Shown: positions 1-11,294, counted from the stretch's first letter. The stretch: 64,000 nucleotides of DNA from Asterias amurensis (GCF_032118995.1 NC_092650.1:21204501-21268500), one strand, 5' to 3'. A program made the numbers and translations. The notes: generated by a model not told the origin, from the letters alone.

Positions 1-194
1 GTTCCATTGATAGTATACGCAAGTTATAAAGTTTGGGTAATAACAACAACACTGAATTGTATGGCTTTACTGGGAAAACCTATAAAAAGGATTCGATGAA
101 AGAAAACAAACAAACAAACAAGAACACTGGGAAAAAGGAGAGAATTGAGCAAAATATTGTGCAACAACAACCATTATGGTATAGTCACGCATAA

Positions 195-932
195 ATGATC
201 TATGTACTATTTGTAGGGGGAAAAAAATCACAATGTCTAAAAATTTACACTAAATTTACACAGATTAAAGGCAGTGATGGACACTATTGGTAATTATTCA
301 AAATAATTATCATCATAAAACCTTTCTTGATTACGAGTAATGGGGAGAGGTTGTTGGTATAAAAAATGGTGAGAAACAGCTCCCTCTGAAGTGTCATAGT
401 TTTCGAGAAAGAAGTAATTTTCCACAAAATTTGATTTTTAGACCTCAAGTTCAGAATTTGAGGTCTCGAAATCAAGCATCAGAAAGCACACAACTTCGTG
501 TGACAAGGGTTTTTTTTTTTCATTATTATCTCGCAAATTCGACGACCGATTGAGCTCAAATTTTTACTGGTTTGTTATTTTATGCATAGGTTGAGATACA
601 TCAAGTGAAAAGACTGGTCTTTGACAATTACCAATAGTGTCCAGTGTCTTTAAAGATATGATATTAGAAAGCTTCCCCGATATACTACCTGCTGAGGTGA
701 CGCACTTTTTGAGAAATGAGTAAACAATGTCATGAAAATAATTTTCGTCTCAGTGATCATGAGACGAAAGTTATTTTAGCATGTAAAAACGTGTTTTCAT
801 GACATCGTTAATTCATTTCTCATAAACTACAGCATTTCAGCAACTGAAATTCTAATATACGCTTTCTACTATCATTTTCTTCAAACGGTTTATATTTAAT
901 GTATCTGTGGACAAAAAGTACTCAAATTCTTT
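195..932. mobile_element. Foldback MITE (TTAA-AGGG family), interrupted by another MITE
   Basis: Related to the intact foldback at 44824-45250: both carry the 'aatgtc…atttaca' outer arm, the 'gaaagcttcc' block, a central part around 'ttcgtctca', and the mirrored arm ending near 'tgtatctgtggac'. The right end reads ttctTTAA. The left arm is split by the MITE at 269-649. Boundaries are approximate. Confidence 0.55.
269..649. mobile_element. T2/Kolobok-like MITE (TTAA-AGGCAGTGG family)
   Basis: Flanked on both sides by TTAA (265-268 and 650-653). The termini are inverted copies of AGGCAGTG…GGACACTATTGGTAATT. A conserved internal palindrome (gacctcaag…cttgaggtc type) lies near the centre. No transposase is encoded. 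This is the most frequent repeat in the window, with more than a dozen full or partial copies, and it interrupts the older foldback at 195-932. Confidence 0.75.
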
Positions 933-964
933 AACTGTCAAACCTTTATTATTTAAGAGCAAAA

Positions 965-1200
965 CACCATATGTAATTACTCAAAATAATTGTTATCATA
1001 AAAATTACTTGGTAACGAGCAACGGAGAGCTGTTGATAGTATAAAACATTGTGAGAAACGACTCCCTCTGCAATAACGTTTTTGAGAAAGATGTAAAAAC
1101 ATACTACAGCTGAAGCCGTTAACATCTATGAAATCAAAGGGTGTTTTCCCTTCATTATTCTCTTGCATCTTCGCTGCCCAATTGAGCTCTAATTTTGACA
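965..1200. repeat. Truncated TTAA-AGGCAGTGG MITE
   Basis: Starts at 'aattactcaaaataatt' and contains the family's 'gtgagaaacgactccctctg' block, but it lacks the outer termini and the right half. Confidence 0.55.
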
Positions 1201-1402
1201 TAATCTATACTATTAAAAGCGTAACCTGCGCCATCTTGGATTGAAAATTAGAAGGTCCAGTGGTATGGCATCCTTGTGGAATCCAACACGGTTGTTTGTG
1301 TGGAATTCAATACGTTTGTGTGGTTTCAGACGTCGGGTTGCAAGTCTGCAAAACCCGGATCCAAACTCGCACTTACAAGTCATGTGATTGGAGGAAGTTT
1401 GG

Positions 1403-1805
1403 GCGGCGACCGTGCGTCAACCACTGGTCGATGTTGTTACCAGACTTCCTAGAAATCTTTCTGACAGGTGACTCATTGGACAGTGTTTCGCAGATGGTGC
1501 TCCGGATTGGTTCATTCATTGCCCCTTGACCGCCCACCCGCCATTCGATCCGCCCTTTTTGGTCAGGTTACTTTCGTGTTGTACTAAGCATGGTTCTCCG
1601 GATTGGTTCATTCATTGTCGCGCAGGGTCGAAAGGGTCGAAGAGGCTGGGTGCCAGGACAAACCCGAAACAATCTCACGAATTTGACCGAATTTGCATTG
1701 AATGGATGAAGTACCGTAGATTGATGTTTCGCAGGCGACCATGTGTCAACCACTGGTCGACGTTGTTATCAGACTTCCTAGAAATCCTTCTGCGGGTGAC
1801 TCATT
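1403..1805 (+). repeat. Diverged direct duplication
   Basis: The block beginning 'ggcgaccgtgcgtcaacc' (about 1405) recurs at about 1734 with scattered changes. 'ctccggattggttcattcat' also appears twice, about 94 bp apart. No reading frame is conserved across the copies, so I read this as non-coding duplicated sequence. Confidence 0.5.
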
Positions 1806-1829
1806 TGTTGAAAAGATTAAATGGATAAT

Positions 1830-3690
1830 ATTTATAAAAAAGCATTCACTTCCAAACGGCGTGAGAATTATCATGATGAACAAGGTTGGGATCAAACGGA
1901 AGCTTAATAATTTGGAAACATTGGGTAGGGCCGGCTATAGGTTGGAAGGTGTCTAAGGGAACTTTACAATTAATAACATTTTGGGGTTGGAGGGGGGGGG
2001 GGCCTTACACAAAGAGCCAATACGGTCTGTTCATGGAGGTATAATGTTGCAGTTTCAGAGTTTAACCATGGAGGTAGAATTGTGAAACCATTCCTTACTC
2101 TATGGTGAAACTTATACACGTACGTCAAAGGCATGTTTTGAAGCTGTAAAAAAAGAACTTTGCTTTGCATTTGGTCAAAGTTGTTAAGCAAAACGACATT
2201 AAGTTTCCTTTTGAATAAGTCCATTCACAAAATTGGTTAGAGCAGTGTGTCGGTCAGGTCTCAGAATGTACATTTTGCCAAATCCATTTTGAAGCCTAAT
2301 TTAGCCATCGGCCCGTCGGGTTGGTTACTCATGGAGATAATATTAACAAAAGAGACCTCGTGCGGCTGAATGGGGTACATTTTTAGGAGTTTGTCTATTG
2401 ACCCAAACTGGACGTAACAAACCTTAAACATGACTTGACATGCTTTCTGAAAGTGAAATAAGTTAGAGAAAATGGAGTGGGGACGAGTTTATCGTTTTTA
2501 TTTAGTTTGTACGATATAGGGTTCCAGAGATATGGGATGTATGGAGGTTTGTTCCTAGAGCAGCGTGAACATGAACGCGGTCAGAAATTGTGTCGTTTGT
2601 CGTTCAAATTTCGCGAGATGCAATAAGCCCAAAGTGACAATAAAAAAATAGAAAAAAACCAGACCTCCCAAGTCTCACGCATTAGGAGTGAGACTCACGC
2701 ATTTGGGCTCTGTCTCACGCTCACACGCACATCAACCATTATTGGGGCGAGATCGGGGAAAAAAAATTAACGACATTTTTTGTACAAAATTTGTACAAAC
2801 AGAGCGCAAATATGCAGATTGCGCACGCTTTTGCTCATCCAGTAGGTTCAGCTCAAATTCGGCAGAGCGCAAAACGCTTATTGCGCACAAGTTTGTTCCG
2901 ATTCTTTTAGCAAATTCGTTGAAATGCGCTCCACTAGCGAAGACACAACAGGCAGAAGAAGTGAGCGATTGATTTTGGACATCATTTTTAGTCTATTTTT
3001 TTCAAGTTTGGAAGGATATAATCTGACACAATCGAACCTCCACATTAACCATCAACATCTCCTGTGTACCTCAAGTGAGTTTTAATTATTCTGAGGAGGT
3101 TTTTGATGCATTTTGAAACACCTTTTGTCCACATTCACATCGTTTTATTTATTGATAAAAAAAAAAAGTTGGGCGGCGATTTAAAAAGGCCTCCTTAAAC
3201 TGGCAATTTTTTTTCCGGGGGGATGGGGGTTGAGCTTTGAAAAATCTCACACATAGCTGGCCTCTGGACTTGGCATCTCTGCCTGCAAAACACTTTTTTG
3301 ACGTTCACGTTAAGTGCTCCCGTTATACATGCAGCCTATTGACCAGAAAGTTTACAAGACCAATTCAGTTGAGAATAAACTAAAAAGAGGCCTACGCTCT
3401 TACCGCCCCCGCCCCCCCCCCCGAAAAAAAAAGAAAAAAAAACAGTAGATAAATTAGATTTGTGGCACACAGCATGTTCCAAAAACTCGCTTTACTTATA
3501 GTGCTGTAGCAACGCTATGTATCGTGGGACGTAAAAATGTCATTTTTGACGAAATTTTTAAAAAGGAAATCAAGCATTATGAATGTATATTGAGTGTGTG
3601 GAGAAAGTTTTGGTAGTGTAGTACAAAAGAAACTTTAGTTATTGCTGGCTAACGGTCAGTTTCACCTATCAACGCTGATTTGAAAAACGT
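1830..3690. other. No gene recognised
   Basis: AT-rich sequence with homopolymer runs (for example a C-run near 3411-3422) and short open frames only. I see no conserved protein motif or splice-consistent exon on either strand. Confidence 0.5.
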
Positions 3691-3699
3691 GTAACGTTA

Positions 3700-3880
3700 G
3701 GGAGGCCCAACTTATTAGACCCCTATAAGGCTCACGGGGGAGCCTTATAGTTTCTAGATGCATAAGGTACGTGACACGAGGTGGGTACAGCCACTGCAAG
3801 TAGTGGTGGACGTGCGAAATAGCTTCATTTTGGGTTAGAATTATGACGCCATGCATAAATATTGAGAGAGGCGTATAACA
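3700..3880. mobile_element. MITE, GCCTCTCTTAATATTTATGC terminus family (diverged copy)
   Basis: The right end 'gcataaatattgagagaggc' is the inverted terminus seen in better copies at 30150-30300, 57368-57462 and 59418-59575. The internal 'cacttgcagtggctg' core of those copies is represented here by 'ccactgcaagtagtggtg'. The left end is decayed. Confidence 0.5.
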
Positions 3881-3925
3881 CCCTCACCCACATTTCGAAA
3901 TATTTGTGTAAAGGATTTTTATATC

Positions 3926-3962
3926 CTAGCGGGGTGCCGCGCGAAGCGCGGCATCCCGCTAG
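3926..3962. repeat. Isolated GC-rich hairpin
   Basis: Two 17-base arms, CTAGCGGGGTGCCGCGC and its near-perfect complement, are separated by a GAA loop, with one G/T wobble. The stem ends in CTAG and sits in AT-rich sequence. This could be the 3' hairpin of a Helitron-type element, but no matching 5' end was found. Confidence 0.6.
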
Positions 3963-4026
3963 TTGTTTATTAAATGCATATTAAACCTTGAACTGGAGAC
4001 TAGCCTTGAGTTTTTAGTATCTGCTG

Positions 4027-4088
4027 GACTAGTCTTAACTCCTTGTGAAATCTACCCCTAGGGTGGATTCTAAGAGTTAAGACTAGTC
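4027..4088. repeat. Inverted repeat (GACTAGTCTTAACTC)
   Basis: Arms of about 29 bases begin and end with GACTAGTCTTAACTC and its complement. A related, more decayed repeat with 'taggattaatc' and 'actcatccta' words lies at 44545-44690. Confidence 0.5.
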
Positions 4089-4659
4089 ATATCTCGAGTT
4101 AGGACGAGTTACTCATCCTAACTATAGGACTAGCCAAACCTGTCAACATATCTCAGGACTATTCTTTGTGAGTCGACCTCAGCCCTTCTAGTTATGACCA
4201 TGATGACCAATCTATACCAATCTATCTTGATACTTTGATAACTTAATTGTTCACCCTTGTCAGCAAAAAACTTGCTGTCCACGGGCGCGATTTTGTTTTC
4301 TTCCAAAACGACATTGCACTATTTTGTTCTCCTTTCCGTCAAAATTAGCTCTCTCCGTTAAAATAACGTCATAATGAAATTAGCCTGCTCTTTTACCAAA
4401 TAATTTCCATGTCGTTTGGAAAAATAAATAAAAAATAGCTCACCGGGCATTTATCGGTGCAGTGACAACCGTACCAATGCAAAAAGGGAGGTATAATTAT
4501 GTTGTAACTATCCGCAGAAAACCATGGGCTTGCTGGCCTATACTAGTTTTGATCAATCTGTCATCTTGCTACTTGATAGCTTACTTGATCATCCTTGTAA
4601 GTAAATCTTGCTGCCCCGTGTGTCTAGCGCTGCAGTAATTATGTAAACAAGTTCACAAG

Positions 4660-4890
4660 TAAAAAATGTTCACTCCCTTGTCCGAGCGGTGTCAGTTTTG
4701 CTTTTTTAGAGTGGAAAACAGTCTGTGTTACCTTTTTTTCTGTGTGGAAATTGGAACGAACTTCACTGTAAATCGAGTTAAAAGTACCCGTCTTTCACTC
4801 TAAAAAGAGTTGTCCGTCATAATATGTGACTTTTTTGCAAGAGTGGTATGGCGGACCAAACGAGTGTTTTTTGTTTGCACTTTTTTACTT
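4660..4890. repeat. Interspersed repeat shared with 61060-61270
   Basis: Both places share 'gttaaaagtacccgtctttc'-type sequence followed by 'actct.aaaaga' and 'gagtggt.tggcg'. No coding frame is conserved. Confidence 0.5.
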
Positions 4891-5058
4891 GGTACTAGGT
4901 AGGTTTTTCCTCCTGAAACTTCCGCTGGGGAACTTAATAGGGAGGGTGTCTGGTGATGGGCCCGGTCATCGGGACCAGTATAGTATCGTATTAGTAACAA
5001 CAACAACGAGTATAGTAACAACTACATTAATTAACAAAAAAGACACAAGGGTAATTAC

Positions 5059-5385
5059 CATGAACTTCATGTTGGAAGCTTGCGGCACTGTCTGTCCCCG
5101 TAGCTCGTTATGTTTGTCCAAGAAGTCCGCGATTTCATCAGCGGAGAGGTCGGCCGATGTAGCGGTCCTCCTCTCCCGATGGCCCTGATGACCGGGCTCA
5201 TCACCAGGAACCGCTCCGTGACCCAAGTCAAAGAATGACTTATTGGAGAGGCGAATGTTTCTCGCAGATGCTTGGATCCCTACGAAGAATACTAAGTACA
5301 GTACTGTAGCGAGAAGTATGAGTTTTACCCCAAACGGTCGCAACATTTTGAAAGTCGATGAGTTTAAACCAGTGTTGACTTCCAA
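5059..5385 (-). CDS. CAP/CRISP-family secreted protein, first coding exon (partial)
   Basis: The exon encodes a hydrophobic leader (about 20 residues around VKLILLATVLYLVFF) and a linker. It ends in the start of a CAP (SCP/TAPS) domain: LSADEIADFLDKHNELRG, then QTVPQASNM. The 'HNELR…ASNM' pattern is the hallmark N-terminus of the CAP fold found in CRISP, GLIPR and PI16-type extracellular proteins. A splice donor (ATG|gtaatt) follows at 5058, exactly where the next conserved residues (M-E/K-W) should begin on another exon. No later CAP exon is visible between 1 and 5058, so the gene must continue beyond the left edge or be broken. Two in-frame Met codons exist, at 5385 and 5346; the second lies directly before the leader and is the likelier start. 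Family assignment is fairly secure; the specific function is unknown. Confidence 0.72.
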
Positions 5386-5463
5386 ATATTTTGTAGGTTA
5401 AATCATTCTAAAACATGTTTAGAGAGTTACTTCGTGGTCGCTTGGATCTGCACCGAAGCAAGA

Positions 5464-5473
5464 CATTATAATA
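5464..5473 (-). promoter_or_regulatory. Possible TATA-like element of the CAP gene
   Basis: On the - strand TATTATAATG lies about 80-120 bases upstream of the two candidate CAP start codons. Position and composition fit a TATA box, but nothing else supports it. Confidence 0.3.
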
Positions 5474-5682
5474 CCCCACTGACTTATCGCCAACAAGTCA
5501 CGCCTTGCACGCCGTACGGTTTATTTAAAGGCATTGTTTGCCGTCTTTTGTTAACAGAGATCCACACGATGTCCCTATGGTCACGCAAGACTAAATGATG
5601 CTTCGTCAATAGAAAGTACGTATACAGCCATTTGTATGAAGACAAAAAAATAGGTTGGTTGAATCAGAAGTGCAGTATTTAA

Positions 5683-5980
5683 AGGTACTGGACACCTTTG
5701 GTAGTTGTCAAAGACTAGTTTTCTCCTCAACTCGGTGTAGACCTCCCAACATATCCATAATAACAAACCTAAACTCAATTGTTCGTCGAAGTTGCACGAG
5801 AATAATGAAAGGAAAAAATAAAACCTTGTCGCACAAGTTGTTTGGTTTCAGACGGTCGCTTGAATTCGTGACCCAAGCTGATGAGGTCTCGAATTCTATT
5901 CAAACATTTTAGTGAGAAGTTACTTCTTTTTCAAAAACTACGTTATCTGAGGGAGCCGTTTCTCGCAATGTTTTATACTT
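5683..5980. mobile_element. Truncated TTAA-AGG MITE
   Basis: Begins after TTAA (5679-5682) with AGGTACTGGACACCTTTGG and carries the 'gagggagccgtttctcgcaa' block. It stops abruptly where the next MITE's TTAA begins at 5981, giving two copies back to back. Confidence 0.55.
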
Positions 5981-5984
5981 TTAA

Positions 5985-6368
5985 AGGCAGTGGACACTAT
6001 TGGTAATTACTCAAAATAATTAAAATCATAAAACCTTTCTTGACTACAAGTGATGGGGAGAGGTTGATAGTATAAAACATTGTGAGAAACAGCTCCCTCT
6101 GAAGTGTTGTAGTTTTCGTGAAAGAAGTAATTTTCCACGAATTTGATTTCGAGACCTCAGATTTAGAACTTGAGGTCTCGAAATCAACCATCTAAACGCA
6201 CACAACTTCGTGTAACAAGGGTGTTGTTTCTTTCATTATTATCTCCCAACTTCGACGACCAATTGAGCTCAAATTTTCACAGGTTTTTTATTTCAAGCAT
6301 TATGTTGAGATACACCAACTGTGAACTCAAGACTAATCTTTGACAATTACCAATAGTATCCACTGTCT
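5985..6368. mobile_element. T2/Kolobok-like MITE (AGGCAGTGG family)
   Basis: TTAA at 5981-5984 and 6369-6372 flanks inverted termini AGGCAGTGGACACTATTGG and its complement. A central palindrome around 'gagacctcag…ttgaggtctc' is present. Confidence 0.75.
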
Positions 6369-6503
6369 TTAACAAGCTCTAAGTAACAATTAATTTGAGT
6401 AGTTACCATTAGTGTCCAGTGCCTTTAACACCCGGCCTTACATACCATCACGCATTTTGTTTTCTTCTCAGAAATCATAACTTATTCGAACAATGCAAAA
6501 AAT

Positions 6504-6625
6504 AAAGTGTTTTGGCAGTGTAAGCACTTTATGTAATCCACCAATACATAAACTGACAAACCTGTAGAAGATTGTGATCGATCTGTCTGGGTCACGAGAA
6601 AATAGTGAAAACCGATAAAACATTT
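6504..6625. repeat. GCAGTGTAAGCACTTTATG repeat
   Basis: Carries 'tgtaatccacca', 'aaactgacaaacctgtaga' and 'gggtcacgagaaaatagtg'. The same block recurs at 39755-39865, twice in each 4.49-kb unit (near 51890, 52090, 56345 and 56555) and near 58575. Confidence 0.6.
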
Positions 6626-6650
6626 TAAAACGTTTTACACTTTCGCTTAA

Positions 6651-7032
6651 AGGCAGTGGACACTATTGGTAATTACTCAAAATAATTACTAGTAAGCATA
6701 AAACCTTTCTTGGTGACGAGTAATGGGGAGAGGTTAATGGTATAAAACATTGTGAGAAACGGCTCCCTCTGGAGTGCCATAGTTTTCGAGAAAGAAGTAA
6801 TTTTCCACGAATTTGATTTCGAGACCTCAGATTAAGAACTTGAGGTCTCGAAATCAACCATCTAAACGCACACAACTTTGTGTGACAAGGGTGTTTTTTC
6901 TTTCATTATTATCTCGCAACTTCGATGACCGATTGAGCTCAAATTTTCACAGGTATGTTATTTTATGTATATGATGAGATACACCAAGTGAGAAGACTGG
7001 TCTTTGACAATTACCAATAGTGTCCACTGTCT
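6651..7032. mobile_element. T2/Kolobok-like MITE (AGGCAGTGG family)
   Basis: TTAA at 6647-6650 and 7033-7036 flanks inverted AGGCAGTGGACAC termini. Full-length copy. Confidence 0.75.
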
Positions 7033-7036
7033 TTAA

Positions 7037-7462
7037 TTAGTCATCAAAGTTGCAAGAGAATAATTAAGAAAAGCTCACCCTTGTTTGCACATTTTTGTGT
7101 TATTTCAGAAGAAGTCTTTTACTATTTTGAGGTGGAAATTGTCTCAAAACTTTGTTACTTCAGAAGGGAGCCGTTTCACAATGTTTTATACTACCAACAG
7201 CTCTCATTTGCTCGTTACCAAGTAACTTTTTATTCTAACAATTATTTTGAGTAATTACAAATAGTGTTTTGCCTTTAAATTGAAAGTTTGACAGATAAAG
7301 TTTGCGAGATAACAATGAAAGAAAAAATACACTTCGTGGAACTCGAAAACTACATCACTTCAGAGAGAGCCGATTATCACAATGTTGTATAATATAAACC
7401 TCTCCCTATTACTGATTAAGTTATTATTTTGAGTAAATACCTATAGTGTACACTGCATTTAA
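7037..7462. repeat. Two degenerate half-copies of the AGGCAGTGG MITE
   Basis: Two successive right halves (7040-7280 and 7290-7462) each hold 'gagagccgat/gagggagccg' followed by 'ttttgagtaa' and a decayed terminus near 'gtgttttgcctttaa' or 'gtacactgcatttaa'. Confidence 0.5.
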
Positions 7463-7488
7463 ATCAAATTGGTAGGCCACCTAGCAAG

Positions 7489-7686
7489 GAGGTAACAATA
7501 GGTAGGCATGTTAAAACAACCAACTAGACTCCAAGAAGCCGGACAAGACAAAGAGGGCGACAAAACACAAGATGGAGAGATGAACTGAAACACATAAGGG
7601 CATTGCTTGGCAACAGACAGAGCAGGCTAGCTTTCCTCCTACAGTGGAGTGAAATGAGCTTAGTTGCTTTAGTAACTAGATCATGA
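7489..7686 (+). pseudogene. LINE reverse-transcriptase C-terminal tail fragment
   Basis: One frame from about 7543 reads TRQRGRQNTRWRDELKHI and continues to a stop after about 45 residues. The R-G-R-x-x-T-R-W-x-D-E/D pattern is the usual extreme C-terminus of LINE polyproteins. The preceding bases resemble the usual 'W-V-G-H-V' lead-in but are in another frame, so the copy is broken. No RT core is present. Confidence 0.5.
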
Positions 7687-7746
7687 CAGTCCTTCAAAAA
7701 ATACCAATAAGGAAATCAATGTGTGGTGAAGAGGTTTTCAACTAGT

Positions 7747-7837
7747 GGTTTAAACCCGCGAGGCCTGGTTCTTGATAATTTTACCGAGACGAAGTCGTGG
7801 TAAAGTATCAAGAACCAGGCCTCGTCGGGTTTAAACC
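7747..7837. repeat. Long hairpin (GGTTTAAACCCG…)
   Basis: Arms of about 40 bases: GGTTTAAACCCGCGAGGCCT continues into TGGTTCTTGATA, mirrored by TATCAAGAACCAGGCCTCG and CGGGTTTAAACC. The ends themselves are the palindrome GGTTTAAACC. This is probably a small foldback transposon; no target duplication was established. Confidence 0.6.
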
Positions 7838-8332
7838 AACCGATTCAACACACTTTGATTCCCATTCATAAATACCTTTTCGGTTAAAAAAACACTTTTT
7901 GGTCCAAAAGTAAAATAAATCCAAAAATTATAATTGTTCAATGATTCCTTTCAACACAACACACCACCCCACTGACAGACTAGACATGGACGAAACTAAT
8001 AAACATAGTAGGGGTTTGCCAGAAATGTTTAAAATGTGTTGATTAAGCCTTGACCCCATATCCCATCGTCCACCTATAAGTACCATTGTTCTGCCTTCAG
8101 ATTTCTTTGTATAGAAATGTTGGCATTAAGAACTTTATTTCTTAATTGACCAGTGTTGCATCTGGATCGTCGCTAATATGCTGGGGGCTGTTTTGACTTT
8201 GTTCGGCATCCTTGCCGCTTGGCTTGCATGGTAAGATTTTGTTATTATCTTTTTCCTTCTCCCTGTAGAATTCATTTTTCGTTATTTCGAATTATTTTTA
8301 TTTGTATTTATAAGCCAAAAGTTACATATTAA

Positions 8333-8711
8333 AGGCAGTGGACACTATTGGTAATTGTCAAAGACTAGCCTTTACAGTTGGTGTGTCTCAACATATGCAT
8401 AAAATAAAAAACCTGTGAAAATTTGAGCTCAATCGGTCATCAAAGTTGCGAGATACTAATGAAAGAAGAAAACACCCTTGTCACACGAAGTTGTGTGCGT
8501 TTAGATGGTTGATTTCGAGACCTCAAGTTCTAAACTTGAGGTCTCGAAATCAAATTCGTGGAAAATTACTTCTTTCTCCAAAACTATGGCACTTCAGAGA
8601 GAGCTGTTTCTCACAATGTTTTATACCACCAACCTCTCCCCATTACTTGTCAACAAGAAAGGTTTTATGCGAATAATTATTTTGAGTAATTACCAATAGT
8701 GTCCACTGCTT
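8333..8711. mobile_element. T2/Kolobok-like MITE in intron 1 of the truncated P450
   Basis: TTAA at 8329-8332 and 8712-8715 flanks inverted AGGCAGTGGACACTATTGG termini. It lies in the reverse orientation to the copies at 5985 and 6651. Confidence 0.75.
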
Positions 8712-9225
8712 TTAAATACATACAATAAATATTCTTTTTTTTTCTCATTGATGAATTCTACTTACACCAAAGAAGGAAAGTCGCAAAAAAAAACCGTTAT
8801 AAACAACATTTTACTGTTTTTAGAGATGATAATAGAGTAAATTGTGATACTGTTGAAGGATCCATGAAAAAGATAATTTTGTGGACATTGTTGTCCCTAA
8901 AATAAAAGTGATGATTTCAAAAACGTTGAAATTCAAAGAAAAAAATCCAGCCGTTACAACTGAGAAAGATGTGTACACAAACATTGTAAATCTATCTTGT
9001 ATAAAACTCTTAATTTTGAACAAAATAAGTCAATATGAATCTACAACAGTTATAGAGTGTTCACACATATGCATGCGAGTTTTGAATACTTTTAATAAAC
9101 CATTAATATTCTTTTAGGAGCACACACAGCCGCCGCACTTACTTTGCCAAGCTAGGGTTGAAGGGTCCGCCGCCTCTGCCCATTTTGGGAAACATCCACG
9201 AATTTCGGGACGTAAGTAGACATGC

Positions 9226-9331
9226 CCCTTTCGAAACCATGGCTTCGGCTTTTGAATTCGGCTTTAGGCTCCGTTCTCTCGTCCGAAGCCCCGAGCCGAA
9301 TCCAAAACCGAAGCCGTCGTTTCGAAAAGGG
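9226..9331. mobile_element. Palindromic MITE (CCCTTTCGAA…TTCGAAAAGGG)
   Basis: Imperfect foldback with CCCTTTCGAAACC and 'gcttcggctttt' words mirrored by 'aaaaccgaagc' and 'tttcgaaaaggg'. The same family, with an extra internal insert, is at 49598-49780 and 54092-54274. It starts only 14 bases after the exon 2 donor of the truncated P450. Confidence 0.6.
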
Positions 9332-9477
9332 AAACTACTAAACATTGATTGATGCAAATCATTAAAATTATTGGTAAGTTCGCGTCTAGGTAGATCTTAA
9401 GACCCAGAGCCAACTTTAGCCATGAATTGTGTGATTAAACTTAGTAAAATTGTTTAAGAACTTAACTACAAACTTAA

Positions 9478-9672
9478 AGGCACTGGACACTATTGGTAAT
9501 TACTAAAAACATTTCTTAACACAAAATTTCACTTGGTAATGAGCATATGGAGAGCTATTGATAGAACGTAAAACATTGTGAGAAACAGCTCCCTCAAAAG
9601 AAACGTAGGAGAACAAAATTCTCACTAAACTAAATTTTTGAATTTAATTCGAGACCTCAGATGCACTGTTAA
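9478..9672. repeat. Left half of AGGCACTGG MITE
   Basis: TTAA-AGGCACTGGACACTATTGG starts the element. It stops at the central 'gagacctcag' palindrome with no right terminus. Confidence 0.6.
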
Positions 9673-9706
9673 AAAAAATGTTGTTAATTTACAGTAGTTT
9701 GTTTTG

Positions 9707-10012
9707 TCAATTGGCATTACGGAGGCTACTTTTGTCTACAGAAGATACAACTGTGATTTTCCACTGTGCATCAACATCAGAATCTCCTGTGATGTGTACT
9801 GTACCTTCACAGCACAATCCACTGTAATTGATGTTGGCTAAAATGTAGAAGCTCTGTGGCACAACAGTAGATTTATTTGAAGGATTTTGTTCATCAACAT
9901 AGTGTTTTGTACACGAACAACTCTCTGTGACAGAACATACACTGCTTTCTGCGCGTTTACGTTGAATCTCTGTTATGTCACATAGGATGACCAATCTTCT
10001 GTGTATACACAA
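9707..10012 (-). CDS. Unrecognised ORF, possible terminal exon
   Basis: About 100 codons are open to a TGA, with mixed codon use that looks more coding-like than the surrounding repeats. The residues include a cysteine-rich stretch (CSVTESCSCTKHY) and the tail VDAQWKITVVSSVDKSS. A possible acceptor ('tatacacag') lies just inside the 5' end, so this could be a last exon. It lies about 1.6 kb downstream of the antisense exons at 11648-13888 on the same strand, but those end in a stop, so it would belong to another transcript. No family recognised. Confidence 0.3.
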   Translation of the reverse strand: MCIHRRLVILCDITEIQRKRAESSVCSVTESCSCTKHYVDEQNPSNKSTVVPQSFYILANINYSGLCCEGTVHITGDSDVDAQWKITVVSSVDKSSLRNAN

Positions 10013-10256
10013 TGCTTTGTTTTGCTACCTTGACCACCCTCTCATTAATATAATTCAAACAAGAAAATAAAAGACATATCACACACGTTTTATCTCAGTT
10101 TCACAAAACATTAACAGTTTTTTCAACTTTAATTGAAATTCACTCAAAATAATGCAACTGTCGTCATAATGTACACAAGGAATAATACTTTAAAAAAAAA
10201 TTGATAGCAGCATGTTTTTTTTTTTACATTATAATTTATTGTTTAAAATGACTTAA

Positions 10257-10516
10257 AGGAAGGGAAATGACCAATTCAATTTTGGTAGAGTCCCCGTGTG
10301 ATTGGGGGAAAGTTACAAGTCTCTACTCTTGTAAAATGGTGTAAATTGCCATTGTATTCGATAACCATTGCCCCGGAAAGTTATCGAATACAAGGGTCAT
10401 TTACATCATTTTAAAGTGAGGTTAGAGATATTTTTCCCCACTGATCACATAAGGACTCTATCTATTGGAAAAGAAGGAGTACATCACAAAAATGAATTGC
10501 TCATTTCCCTTCCTCT
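10257..10516. mobile_element. TTAA-AGGAAGGG MITE
   Basis: TTAA at 10253-10256 and 10517-10520 flanks AGGAAGGGAAATGA and its inverted counterpart TCATTTCCCTTCCTC. An inner inverted repeat around 'tgtattcgataac/gttatcgaatacaa' is also present. A diverged relative is at 12669-13009. Confidence 0.65.
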
Positions 10517-11195
10517 TTAAATAAGTGAACAACTCTGCATGTTTTAACTATTACACATTACCGACTTCAACCAGTCTCTATTGTCCATAAATATTGCATC
10601 AATAATAACAACACGATTCGTACTACGTTTGTGTTCAATTCATAATGGAAATTGTTTCAAGAGAAACTATTAATTAGGGGTAGGTTCATACACTGGTGAT
10701 GACCTTGATAACAAATGGTGTAACATTTTCAACCTAAAGACTACTGTTACAAAGATGATCATGGTTGTAAGCATCCTGCGAAATGTTTTGGTCTGAAGTG
10801 CCCCTTTATCGAAAATCAATCAAAGTTTGCCAAAAATTTGAACCCCCAAAGGTCGGCTTGAGGCAACTTACATACAGTTTCAAATGATCGGACAATGGAA
10901 ACACTGGCTCAGTATTTCCAACTTCATAAGTATAGGCCTTTTGTCTAAATTTCTGCCAGTGTGCAAATGTGTACTGAAGGTGATGTTTTTGAATAAAATT
11001 GTGTTTTTCACATTGTTTAAAATTACTTAAAAGGGAAGATTTTTTCAGTCTTTAATGATTATACAATTTCAATCTGTCTATTATAAGCATTGCAGCAATA
11101 ATACTTATAAAAACATTAAATACAGTACATACTTGAACTGGTTCCAAGAGAAAATGTTCATGTTAATTTTGCATCGGTGATAAAGAATTATAATT

Positions 11196-11294
11196 GTGTG
11201 TTTTTATCCATACACTGATGTAGATTATAAGCACTGTATACACAGTACTGAGTATGCAGTGCTGAACACATCAGTGCATGGAGAAAAACACAGA
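11196..11294. repeat. Imperfect hairpin, relative of 12423-12545
   Basis: 'tccatacactgatgt' and 'gcactgtatac' are mirrored by 'gtatgcagtgct' and 'acatcagtgcatgga', with mismatches. Same family as the perfect hairpin 1.2 kb away. Confidence 0.55.
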
